Shown one piece after another: positions 15,132 through 23,251 of a stretch of DNA of 37,210 nt (positions are counted from its first letter, which is position 1; every line of letters begins with the position of its first letter). The notes beneath the pieces are model-generated. The model was not told where the DNA came from. It worked only from the letters and a program-made list of their open reading frames with translations, and made no database searches. Location of the stretch: contig CALMVK010000303.1 in NCBI GenBank assembly GCA_937873145.1, positions 1 through 37,210 on the forward strand. The letters are read 5' to 3'. The translations under genes and the position numbers were made by a program. The DNA is from an uncultured Granulicella sp. (GTDB lineage Bacteria > Acidobacteriota > Terriglobia > Terriglobales > Acidobacteriaceae).

Positions 15132-15509
15132 ATGGCTGACGAAATCACCAACGCTTCCGATTCATCTTCCGCTCCGGCGACATCCGCTCCTTCTACCTAC
15201 ACTCCGCGTCCTCCCCGTCCCGCGGGTAGCCCCGGAGGGCCTGGTGGCCCACGCCCGGCAGGCGGCCCCGGCGGCGGCCCTGGCGGACGCAAGTTCTTCC
15301 GCCGTAAGAAAGTCTGCAAGTTCTGCACCGAGAAGATCGAAGCCATCAGCTACCGCGACGTGCGTCTGCTGCAAGGTTTCGTCGCCGAGCGCGGCAAGAT
15401 TGTTCCGCGCCGGCTGACCGGCGTCTGCACCCGGCACCAGCGTCGCCTGTCGCTCGCGATCAAGCAGTCGCGCAACATCGCTCTGCTGGCCTTCGCAAAC
15501 CGCTTCTAA
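15132..15509 (+). CDS. rpsR: 30S ribosomal protein S18
   Basis: The C-terminal 75 residues are a normal S18: [60 protein letters not shown], ending AFANRF. The CxxC pair with a later Cys-x-x-His marks the zinc-binding form. The first 55 residues are an unusual low-complexity extension rich in Ser, Pro and Gly (repeated PGGP and GGGPGG). GAGGA precedes the ATG. Cotranscribed with rpsF and rplI. Confidence 0.95.
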   Translation: MADEITNASDSSSAPATSAPSTYTPRPPRPAGSPGGPGGPRPAGGPGGGPGGRKFFRRKKVCKFCTEKIEAISYRDVRLLQGFVAERGKIVPRRLTGVCTRHQRRLSLAIKQSRNIALLAFANRF

Positions 15510-15559
15510 GCTTTCCCTCGCGGCTGGACTTAACCCGCGCAAGAACACGGAGATCCATC

Positions 15560-16030
15560 ATGGAAGTCATCCTCAAAGAAGATGTCCAAAAGCTCGGCAA
15601 TCGCGGCGACGTGGTCAAAGTCGCCGACGGCTACGGACGCAACTACCTGCTGCCCGGCAAGCTGGCGATCGAAGCCACTACCGCCAACAAGGCTGTGATC
15701 GAGCAGATGAAGGCCTCGGCTATTCGCAAGTCGGCCAAGGAAAAGGCGCAGTCCGAAGAGCTTGCCCGCACACTCTCGCAGGTCGAATTGACCTTCGAGC
15801 GCAAGGTCGGCGAGAACGATCACCTCTTCGGCTCGGTCACCTCCGGCGACATCGCCCAGCAGCTCGAAGCCAAGGGCCATACGATCGACCGCCGCAAGAT
15901 TGCGCTGGAAGAGCCGCTCAAGCAGCTCGGCGAGTTTCACGTGCCGGTTAAACTGCACCGGGATGTTACCGCACACGTCAAGGTCACCATTCACTCGGAC
16001 GTTCCGGAAGCAGCGGCCGTCACCGCCTGA
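15560..16030 (+). CDS. rplI: 50S ribosomal protein L9
   Basis: A 156-aa L9 with the N-terminal rRNA-binding domain MEVILKEDVQKLGNRGDVVK and VADGYGRNYLLPGKLAIEAT, a long central helix (about residues 45-80), and the C-terminal domain with NDHLFGSVTSGDIAQQLEAK and PVKLHRDVTAHVKV. Length is typical. It is the last gene of the ribosomal cluster and is followed 15 bases later by an intrinsic terminator. Confidence 0.96.
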   Translation: MEVILKEDVQKLGNRGDVVKVADGYGRNYLLPGKLAIEATTANKAVIEQMKASAIRKSAKEKAQSEELARTLSQVELTFERKVGENDHLFGSVTSGDIAQQLEAKGHTIDRRKIALEEPLKQLGEFHVPVKLHRDVTAHVKVTIHSDVPEAAAVTA

Positions 16031-16045
16031 CCCTTCAACCCGGAT

Positions 16046-16084
16046 GCTCCAGGTCTCGCCAGAGACCTGGGGCTTTCTTTTTGC
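16046..16084 (+). terminator. Rho-independent terminator of the rpsF-rpsR-rplI run
   Basis: A 12-base stem, GCTCCAGGTCTC pairing with GAGACCTGGGGC (16046-16057 with 16062-16073), with a four-base loop and one T-G pair, is followed directly by TTTCTTTTT. It lies 15 bases after rplI. Confidence 0.9.
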
Positions 16085-16098
16085 AGTAATTTAGAACC

Positions 16099-16731
16099 AT
16101 GCAGCTCGATGCCTCTAGTCTTCGCGTGCTTGGCGCCCTGATGGAGAAGGAGATGACTACTCCCGACCTCTATCCGCTCACGATCAACGCGCTGATTGCC
16201 GCGTCGAACCAGCGTTCGAGCCGCGATCCGGTCATGGACCTGTCTGAAGACGAGGTGCGCACGGCTCTGCATGTGCTGCAGGATTTGGAGCTCGCCGTGC
16301 CAGCCCGCGACTCCGGCCGCGCCGCCCGCTATGAGCACCGCATTCGCACCGTGCTCAACCTGCGCCGTGACGAGACCGCCGTCCTTTGCCTGCTCCTTTT
16401 GCGCGGTCCACAGACGCCCGGCGAGCTGCGCAGCCGCTCGGACCGTATGCACAGCTTCGAGGAGCTGGCCTCCGTGCAGGCGACGCTCGAGCGGCTTGCC
16501 GCGCGCGAGACTCCCCTCGCCGCCGCGCTGCCGCGTACACCCGGCTCGCGTGAGGTTCGCTGGATGCATCTGCTGGGAGCGCCCGACTCGAGACCTGTGC
16601 CGGCGCCACAGCAGACGGCCGAGCCCGGGCGGCCGGCGCTCGAGGAGCGTGTCCGTTTGCTCGAAGAAAGGCTGAACCAGCTTGAAGCGAAGTTCGCGGA
16701 GAGTCTCGCTCCGCATGCGGAGAGCTCGTAA
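16099..16731 (+). CDS. YceH family protein (DUF480)
   Basis: A 210-aa member of the DUF480/YceH family, built of two winged-helix domains. The opening LDASSLRVLGALMEKEMTTP, the block YPLTINALIAASNQRSSRDP, and LRGPQTPGELRSRSDRMHSF are family hallmarks. The last 35 residues form a predicted coiled coil (EERVRLLEERLNQLEAKF). It is presumed to bind DNA or a protein partner, but no function is established that I can name. It starts only about 15 bases behind the ribosomal terminator and is followed 18 bases later by a CPBP-like membrane protein. Confidence 0.88.
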   Translation: MQLDASSLRVLGALMEKEMTTPDLYPLTINALIAASNQRSSRDPVMDLSEDEVRTALHVLQDLELAVPARDSGRAARYEHRIRTVLNLRRDETAVLCLLLLRGPQTPGELRSRSDRMHSFEELASVQATLERLAARETPLAAALPRTPGSREVRWMHLLGAPDSRPVPAPQQTAEPGRPALEERVRLLEERLNQLEAKFAESLAPHAESS

Positions 16732-16749
16732 CATCTACGTCCCAGTCCA

Positions 16750-17517
16750 GTGCTGAATCTCAATTCTTCCTCTTCTGTCCGCGAGCGAACGCTCCATCCT
16801 CGCAGCCCGCGCCGCGACCTGATCGAGCTTGGGATCGGCTACGCGCTCATCCTCCTCGTCGTCTGGACTCCGCGCCCCTACCAGCGCGTTTTTTACCTGC
16901 TCGCCGCGCTCTTTCTGGTCACCGTCGTCTGGCTCTCGTTTCAAAGTCTCTCCGCCATGGGTCTGCGAGCGGCCAACCTGTGGCGTTCACTCTGGTGCTT
17001 TGGGCTGGCGCTCGTCCTTGCGGTGGCGGTGCTGCTCGTCTCGGCGCACCTCCATGCGCTGCACCCGGTGGGCGGCCCGGCGGAGTTCCTGCGGCGGTAC
17101 TGGGGCTACACGCTTTGGGCGCTGGTTCAGCAGATTCTGTTGCAGGACTTCTTTCTTCGGCGCTTCCTTGCCGTTTTTCCCGGCCGGCCCTTTGCCGCAG
17201 CCACCGCCGCCGCAACTATCTTTGCGGCGGCCCATCTGCCCAACCCCGTGCTGACGCCGGTCACGCTGGTCTGGGGTCTGCTGGCCTGCCTGCTCTTTCT
17301 GCACTACCGCAACCTGATTCCGCTGGCCTTGACGCACGCGCTCTTCGGCATCGTGCTGGCGACGGCGATCCCCGGTCCCGTTATCCGTAACATGCGCGTC
17401 GGCCTGGGTTACCTCACGTACCCGGCCACCCACGGCCGCCATCAGCGTAGAAAGGCGCCCCACATCGTGTCCACGCAGGCGTGGGTGATGGCCGAGGCAC
17501 CCACGCGCCGCTCCTGA
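16750..17517 (+). CDS. CPBP-like membrane protein with catalytic glutamates replaced
   Basis: A 255-aa membrane protein with about six hydrophobic segments. It aligns to CPBP (Rce1-like) intramembrane proteases, but the EExxxR motif reads QQILLQ (Gln127, Gln128, Gln132). The two histidine motifs are retained as FAAAHLPN (His162) and LTHALFG (His196), although the residue four after the second His is not Asp or Asn. Hydrolysis of the usual kind is doubtful. The GTG start has no clear ribosome site and follows YceH by 18 bases. The last 30 residues are polar and lie antisense to the end of the convergent CPBP gene, so they are probably a late addition. An intact paralogue sits opposite. Confidence 0.7.
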   Translation: MLNLNSSSSVRERTLHPRSPRRDLIELGIGYALILLVVWTPRPYQRVFYLLAALFLVTVVWLSFQSLSAMGLRAANLWRSLWCFGLALVLAVAVLLVSAHLHALHPVGGPAEFLRRYWGYTLWALVQQILLQDFFLRRFLAVFPGRPFAAATAAATIFAAAHLPNPVLTPVTLVWGLLACLLFLHYRNLIPLALTHALFGIVLATAIPGPVIRNMRVGLGYLTYPATHGRHQRRKAPHIVSTQAWVMAEAPTRRS

Positions 17518-18167
17518 CGCCAGGCCCTGCCGTAAAACACTCCTGCGATGGCCGCGAGCAGCACGTAGCGCCAGTTGAAGTGGAGTGCGCGCTTGTTGAA
17601 GTGCGACAAGCCGAACAGCAGGGCGGTCACACCCAGCGCCGGCCAGCGACCCATCCGCCGCTCCAGCAGATTTTGCAGCCATCCGCGGAAGAAGAGCTCC
17701 TCGGGCACGGCGATGAACAGAAAGGTAAAACACCATGCTCCCAGGAGCGGCAGCGTTCGCGGCCACGCATGGTGGAGATGCAGAAAGCCGGTTGCCAGCC
17801 CGAGCGCGACCGCCATCGGAGTGTAAATAAGAAACTCCCGCAGGCCGACTTTGAGGTCCGCAAGCCTGAGCCGGAGATCGAACCCCACACCTCCCAGCCC
17901 GCGCACCACACCGAAGCCGACGATGCCGAGATCGAGCAGCAGCACCTTGTTGAAGATCGCGAGGTGCGGAGGCCAGGCGCGTTCGAACCAGCGCAGATCG
18001 ACCGCCAGGCCCAGCGTCGCCAGCACGAGGAAGTCCAGCCAGGTGCCGCGTTGCGGGTGGTCGGCGCGCCTGGCCTGCCAAAGGAGGCTGCCGACGATCA
18101 CCGGCAGCAGTGCATACAACGCGCACCAGCCCCAGCGAAAGATGCCCGCGGAGCAGGCAACCAGCAC
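17442..18167 (-). CDS. CPBP family intramembrane metalloprotease
   Basis: A polytopic membrane protein with the full CPBP/Rce1 active site: PEELFFRGWLQ (Glu156, Glu157, Arg161), FGLSHF (His189) and ITHACVDTMWG (His229, Asp233), numbered from GTG 18167. Members cleave or handle peptides and prenylated proteins in the membrane. The frame stays open and hydrophobic upstream of 18167 to the stop at 18324-18326, with segments such as SPAVLLAAILLLTPLFTAGL and LLPALLAVPYVLVACSAGIF, which look like genuine first helices. No ATG, GTG or TTG is found in that extension, so the true start is either non-canonical or the 5' end is damaged. Its 3' end overlaps the neighbouring CPBP-like gene by about 76 bases. 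Confidence 0.8.
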   Translation of the reverse strand: MLVACSAGIFRWGWCALYALLPVIVGSLLWQARRADHPQRGTWLDFLVLATLGLAVDLRWFERAWPPHLAIFNKVLLLDLGIVGFGVVRGLGGVGFDLRLRLADLKVGLREFLIYTPMAVALGLATGFLHLHHAWPRTLPLLGAWCFTFLFIAVPEELFFRGWLQNLLERRMGRWPALGVTALLFGLSHFNKRALHFNWRYVLLAAIAGVFYGRAWRQERRVGASAITHACVDTMWGAFLR

Positions 18168-18523
18168 GTAAGGAACAGCCAGAAGAGCAGGCAGCAGGCT
18201 CCGCGTCCGGGAGTGCGGTGCCTCCGCGAGGCGCTTTAGGAGCGCCGGGAAGAGACCCGCCGTGAACAGCGGGGTCAGGAGCAGGATAGCCGCGAGGAGA
18301 ACTGCCGGACTCGTACCTTCTATCTAAGCCCGCTTTCAGAAGATCTGGAAGCCAATCCGTTCATCGACAGGCGCCCTCATAGCCTATGACCGGTGTCGAC
18401 GGGCAAGTGTTCGAAAGATTTTCTTGCTTCCGCTGTAACCCGTTTGGAGGCTTGTCCTCTTTATCAAAATGGTTTACCGCGCGATGCATCCGGTCTGGTA
18501 TACCTCATGGCAAGGGCGAACCT

Positions 18524-20884
18524 ATGAGACTCTCTGCTGCTGCCGCTGTCGCAACCTTCCTTGGTCTATCCTGCGCGCTGCCTTCCCTGCTCTGCGGCCA
18601 GAGCACTCCGGTTTGCACCGGCCTCTCCTGCCAGCAGGTGACCTGCTCCGCCGGCGCGACCACGTCGCTAACCGGCACGGTGTATGCACCGAATGGCACC
18701 GATCCGTTGCCTAACGTCCAGGTTTATATCCCGAACGCGACTGTGCCGGCCTTTACGCCGGGTGTTAGTTGTCCGGCTGTCGGGCAGGCTCCGCTCGGCT
18801 CTCCTCTAGTGGGCGCGACGACTGCGGTCGACGGCACCTTCACGATCCAGAACGTTCCGGTCGGCACCAATATCCCGCTGGTGATCGTCTCCGGCCGCTG
18901 GCGCCGGCAGATCGTGATTCCGAGCACCGCCTCCTGCGCCAATACCGCCGTCGACCCCACGATGTCGCGCTTTCCGCGCAATCAAAGCGAGGGCGACATC
19001 CCCAAGTTTGCGGTCGCGACCGGCTCGGTCGATGCGGTCGAGTGCGTGCTGCGCAAGGTCGGCGTTGCGGACACCGAGTTCACCGATCCCAGCGGCCCGG
19101 GTCGCGTCAATTTGTATACCGGCAGCGGAGGCCCAGGCGCGTCGATCGATGCGGCTACGCCCTCCGAAACCGCGTTGATGAGCAGCAGCGCAACGCTCAA
19201 CAGCTACGACGTGCTGATGCTTCCCTGCGAGGGTGAAGCGTATCCACAGGACAAGACTGCCGCGCAGTACGCCAACCTGATCACCTTTGCGAATGCGGGC
19301 GGGCGCGTCTACGGCAGCCACTTCGCCTACCAGTGGATGTACCAGAATCCTCCCTTCAACGGGGTTGCCAATTGGGCGGTCGATCAAGGCTCGTACGCCG
19401 ACGGCCCTGCCACCGTCAATGCAAGCTTTTCCGCCAGCCAAACCCTTTCGACCTGGCTCCAGGACGTAGGCGCTTCGACGACCCCGGGCCAGATCGAACT
19501 GTCGCAGATCAGGCACGACATGAATGGAGTGATCGCGCCGACGGAATCCTGGCTGAACCTGAATTCGACCGGAAGCGTCATGCAGATGGTCTTCGACACG
19601 CCGGTCGGCTCGACCGGCAACCAGTGCGGGCGCGTGCTGTACAACGAGTACCACGTGGAGACCCCGGCCGGCGGCAGGACCTTCCCCGGCGAGTGCGCCA
19701 CGACCGCCACCATGACGGCGCAGGAGAAGCTGCTGGAGTACAGCCTCTTTGAGCTGACCAACGATGGCAGCGGTGCGACCTTGACTCCCGTCAGCCAGGA
19801 CTTCGGCACACAGCCAGTCGGCTTCAACAGTCCGCCTGAGACCTTTACCTTTACCAACAACTCAAGCTTCGCCGCAACCGTCAATGTAATCAACACCAGC
19901 GGCGACTTTACGGTTACAAGCAACAACTGCACCTCGGTCGCAGCCAATGGGACCTGCCAGATCTCGGTGGTCTTTAAGCCGACGGCGGTCGGCCCGAGGA
20001 CCGGAACGCTCAACGTCGGCTCTGGAGGAACGACCCTGACCTCCGCGCTTACCGGAACCGGGGTTGCGGATCTTGCCGTCAACGTCGCCTCGCTCACCTT
20101 CGGCAGCCTCGATGTCGGAGCCTCCGCCACGCAGACTGTCGCCGTCACCAACACCGCTTCAGGCGCGGTTCCGCTGCCTCCGCTCGCAGCCACGGGAGAC
20201 TTCCACGTCAGCGCTACCACCTGCGGCAGCACTCTTGGCGCGGGAGCCACCTGCACCTTCTCGGTAACCTTTACCCCCACCACTACCGGCCCGCGCACCG
20301 GAACGCTGACGCCCACCTCGACCGTCGCAGCCTACACCACGGCCTCGACCGCGCTCAGCGGGAACGGCATCGACTTTACCCTGGCCGTCGCTCCTGCCTC
20401 GGGTAACGTTATCGCCGGCTACAGCGTCTCCGGGATCGCGACCACGGCCGCACCGCTCGCGGGCTTCGACAACCCGGTCAGCGTCACCTGCACGACGACC
20501 GCGCCGGGCTCCACCTGCACGGTTGCTGGAGGCAACTTCACCCTTGGCTCGGCTACCAACAGCGCCGTTACCATCACCACGATCTCCCAGTACACCGTCA
20601 TCGGCTACGGCGGCCTGGGCGGTCCGGGGTGGCTTTCGCTGGTTGGGCTCGGCACGGGCCTGCTCCTCTGGTTCGGTCGACGGCGCATGCAGACGGCGGC
20701 ACGCTGCGGACTGGCGGTCTTGATTTTCGGCTTCGCGGCGTTCACGCTCAGCGGCTGCTCCGGCAAGCTGCCTGCTCAAAACGCCGTCTACACCGCGCCC
20801 GGAACGTATACCTATACGCTCTCGGCCACGGACGGTTTCCTGGTGCATACCGCGACCTACTCGCTGACCGTGATGGTGAAGTAG
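18524..20884 (+). CDS. Secreted choice-of-anchor D (ASH-like) surface protein
   Basis: A 786-aa exported protein. The start at ATG 18524 has AAGGG upstream and gives a signal peptide, RLSAAAAVATFLGLSCALPS; an in-frame ATG at 18386 has no such context. The parts are: a carboxypeptidase-regulatory-like beta domain (about 45-140, TGTVYAPNGTDPLPNVQVYI), a central region with a ThuA/GATase-like strand (YDVLMLPCEGEAYPQ and FANAGGRVYGSHFAYQW), two choice-of-anchor D Ig repeats (about 465-660, with FGTQPVGF and FGSLDVGASATQTVAVTN), then two hydrophobic segments (LSLVGLGTGLLLWFGRRR and CGLAVLIFGFAAFTLSGC) and a final short beta stretch. Its role is unknown; surface display or adhesion is likely. ggt follows after 74 bases. 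Confidence 0.75.
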   Translation: MRLSAAAAVATFLGLSCALPSLLCGQSTPVCTGLSCQQVTCSAGATTSLTGTVYAPNGTDPLPNVQVYIPNATVPAFTPGVSCPAVGQAPLGSPLVGATTAVDGTFTIQNVPVGTNIPLVIVSGRWRRQIVIPSTASCANTAVDPTMSRFPRNQSEGDIPKFAVATGSVDAVECVLRKVGVADTEFTDPSGPGRVNLYTGSGGPGASIDAATPSETALMSSSATLNSYDVLMLPCEGEAYPQDKTAAQYANLITFANAGGRVYGSHFAYQWMYQNPPFNGVANWAVDQGSYADGPATVNASFSASQTLSTWLQDVGASTTPGQIELSQIRHDMNGVIAPTESWLNLNSTGSVMQMVFDTPVGSTGNQCGRVLYNEYHVETPAGGRTFPGECATTATMTAQEKLLEYSLFELTNDGSGATLTPVSQDFGTQPVGFNSPPETFTFTNNSSFAATVNVINTSGDFTVTSNNCTSVAANGTCQISVVFKPTAVGPRTGTLNVGSGGTTLTSALTGTGVADLAVNVASLTFGSLDVGASATQTVAVTNTASGAVPLPPLAATGDFHVSATTCGSTLGAGATCTFSVTFTPTTTGPRTGTLTPTSTVAAYTTASTALSGNGIDFTLAVAPASGNVIAGYSVSGIATTAAPLAGFDNPVSVTCTTTAPGSTCTVAGGNFTLGSATNSAVTITTISQYTVIGYGGLGGPGWLSLVGLGTGLLLWFGRRRMQTAARCGLAVLIFGFAAFTLSGCSGKLPAQNAVYTAPGTYTYTLSATDGFLVHTATYSLTVMVK

Positions 20885-20958
20885 ACCGGGCAGGCGGGCC
20901 GGTGCGCTTTGGCGGCCGGCGAACGGCTGACGTATGCTACGGGGACCGAGGTCCTCTC

Positions 20959-22731
20959 ATGCCGCTTTGCAAACTGTCCGCCCTGGCCTTGCTGCCGGGT
21001 CTCGCCCTGCCAGCGCAACAAGAAGTCAAGTCCCACGGCCACGCTATGGTCGTCAGCGTGCAGCACGACGCCTCGGACGCCGGCCTCGCCATTCTGCGGC
21101 AGGGCGGGAATGCTGTGGACGCGGCGGTTGCCACGGGCTTTGCGCTGGCCGTCACGTATCCGCGCGCGGGGAATCTTGGCGGCGGAGGCTTCATGTTGAT
21201 CCGCATGGCGGAGCATGGGAAGACGGCGGCTGCGTCGAGCTTTCTCGACTTCCGTGAGCGTGCCCCCGGCGCGGCCACGGCGGACATGTATCTCGACGCC
21301 TCCGGTAACGTGGTGCCTGGCCTCTCAACCCTCGGGTACAAGGCGATTGGTGTGCCGGGGACGGTCAAGGGCCTGGTGCGCGCGCAGAAACGCTTCGGCA
21401 AACTGACGCTGGCGCAGGATATGGCGCCGGCCATCCGGCTGGCGAAGGAGGGCTTCGTGCTGTCCGAGTGGGAGGCCGGCACCATGCATGGCCGCAACCT
21501 GACGCAGTTCCCGGAGTCGAAGCGCATCTTCCAGCGCGATGGCGACTTCTACAAGGCGGGCGAGACGTTCAAGCAGCCGGAGCTGGCGCGGACGCTCGAG
21601 CGCATCGTGGCAGATCCGGAGGAGTTCTACCACGGCAAGATGGCGCAGGAACTGGCAGACTCCGTCCACTCGCATGGCGGCTTGCTGACCGTCGCAGACC
21701 TGGCGAGCTACCAGGCGGCGGACCGCGAGATCCTGACCGGCCATTACACCGCCCACGGACAAACGTATGACGTGCTAACCTCGCCTCCGCCGTCGTCTGG
21801 CGGCATTGCGCTGATTGAGACGCTGAACATCTTGTCCGGGTTCGATCTCCCGGCGCTCGGAGGCGACCGTTCTCCCGCGCAGATCCACATCCTCGCCGAG
21901 GCCTTCCGCCGCGCCTACATGGATCGAGCCGACTACCTCGGCGACCCGGACTACGCCCAGATCCCCCTCGCGCAAATGGCCGCCCCCGCCTACGCCGCCG
22001 CCTGGCGCGCCTCCATTCTGCCGGACAAGCCTTCGCCCTCGGCGGAGCTGAAGCGTCCGGCTGGCTTCCTGCCTCCGCCGCACGCGCTGCCGGAGCACAA
22101 GGAATCGACCGAGACGACGCAGTTCTCGGTCGTCGACGCCGAGGGCAACGCGGTTTCGACCACCTATACCCTCAACGGCCTCTTCGGCTGCGGAGCCACC
22201 GCCGAGGGGCTCGGCTTCGTGCTGAACAACGAGATGGATGACTTTTCCTCCGCGCCGGGCAAGCCGAACATGTTCGGCCTCATCCAGGGGCCGGCGAACG
22301 CAATCGGCCCCGGCCACCGCCCGCTCTCCTCGATGACCCCTACGCTGGTCACGACACATGCGACCCCGGGACATCCGGCGCAACTGGTTCTGGTGCTCGG
22401 GTCGCCCGGAGGCTCGACCATCATCACCACCGTGGCCAACGACCTGCTCAGCTTTTTGGTCAACGGCCTGTCGATCCAGGCCGACTCCGACGCGCCGCGC
22501 TTCCACCACCAGTACCAGCCCGACGTGCTGGAGTTCGAGAAAGCCTTTCCGCGCGGCACCGTCGACGCCCTGCAGGCCATGGGGTACAAGGTCTCGCAAT
22601 CCAACCCCGCCGACGCCAAGACTCCGGGCGTGTGGGGAGGCAGTGAGCTGATCGCCATCGATCCGAAGACTGGCGCGCTGAGCGGGGCGAACGATCCGCG
22701 CTACCCTGCCGGCAAAGCGGCAAGCTACTAG
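20959..22731 (+). CDS. ggt: Gamma-glutamyltransferase
   Basis: An exported enzyme of 590 aa that cleaves the gamma-glutamyl bond of glutathione and transfers the glutamyl group. It is made as a precursor that cuts itself before a threonine. A short signal peptide (LCKLSALALLPGLALPAQQ) opens the protein. Marks include RQGGNAVDAAVATGFALAVT, GNLGGGGFML, DFRERAP, SPPPSSGGIALIETLNIL, and the processing site ESTETTQFSVVD with the nucleophile at Thr387. The residue after it is Gln where most relatives have His. GPGHRPLSSMTPTLV and GSPGGSTIITTV are also present. The frame is open upstream to 20629 but that part has no homology. Confidence 0.93.
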   Translation: MPLCKLSALALLPGLALPAQQEVKSHGHAMVVSVQHDASDAGLAILRQGGNAVDAAVATGFALAVTYPRAGNLGGGGFMLIRMAEHGKTAAASSFLDFRERAPGAATADMYLDASGNVVPGLSTLGYKAIGVPGTVKGLVRAQKRFGKLTLAQDMAPAIRLAKEGFVLSEWEAGTMHGRNLTQFPESKRIFQRDGDFYKAGETFKQPELARTLERIVADPEEFYHGKMAQELADSVHSHGGLLTVADLASYQAADREILTGHYTAHGQTYDVLTSPPPSSGGIALIETLNILSGFDLPALGGDRSPAQIHILAEAFRRAYMDRADYLGDPDYAQIPLAQMAAPAYAAAWRASILPDKPSPSAELKRPAGFLPPPHALPEHKESTETTQFSVVDAEGNAVSTTYTLNGLFGCGATAEGLGFVLNNEMDDFSSAPGKPNMFGLIQGPANAIGPGHRPLSSMTPTLVTTHATPGHPAQLVLVLGSPGGSTIITTVANDLLSFLVNGLSIQADSDAPRFHHQYQPDVLEFEKAFPRGTVDALQAMGYKVSQSNPADAKTPGVWGGSELIAIDPKTGALSGANDPRYPAGKAASY

Positions 22732-22807
22732 GAGAACCCGCAAGACGACCTATCTCCGGGCGTTGGAATCCTAACGGCTCTATGAACGAGATCCGTGAGG
22801 GACCACC

Positions 22808-23125
22808 ATGCCAATCAGCGAACCAACGACCGATCGCTCTGAAATTCGTCACTGGGCAGAGAAACACAACGCTGTTCCCGTGGAAGTTCTTCCGCATCGG
22901 GTAGATTCGGAACCGGCGACGCTTCGCTTTCTATTGCCGGGAGAGATCGTCACCCCGACGGGCTTTATCAAGCTTTCCTGGGACGACTTCTTCGCCAAAT
23001 TCGATGAGCTTGGCCTGACCTTCGTCTACGACAGCGGTTCCACCGGCTACAACGAAATCCTGCAAGTCGAGAGCCGGTCGCCTTACCGGCATCCAGAATA
23101 TCGAAGCGCGTCTAGCGGCAACTAG
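22808..23125 (+). CDS. Conserved hypothetical protein, 105 aa
   Basis: A small soluble protein without recognisable domains. Its sequence is well ordered and protein-like: EIRHWAEKHNAVPVEVLPHR, then LSWDDFFAKFDELGLTFVYD and STGYNEILQVESRSPYR. The amphipathic first helix and the acidic centre suggest a compact single-domain cytoplasmic protein. GAGGGA lies five bases before the ATG. It stands alone between ggt and asnS on the same strand. I do not recognise a function. Confidence 0.75.
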   Translation: MPISEPTTDRSEIRHWAEKHNAVPVEVLPHRVDSEPATLRFLLPGEIVTPTGFIKLSWDDFFAKFDELGLTFVYDSGSTGYNEILQVESRSPYRHPEYRSASSGN

Positions 23126-23251
23126 AGTTTCCCAGCTACTTTCCGCAGCGGCTGGCAAGCCTTCTTTCTGGCGCAGCCGGAATCTCCGTACTCGTTTTGC
23201 CATGCGCACCCAGAAGCCGCGCCGGCCGTCGCGGGTAGACTGGAAAGGTCT

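Noticed and set aside
20629-20958. Upstream extension of ggt
   Set aside because: It overlaps the surface protein in another frame and would hide the signal peptide that starts at 20959.
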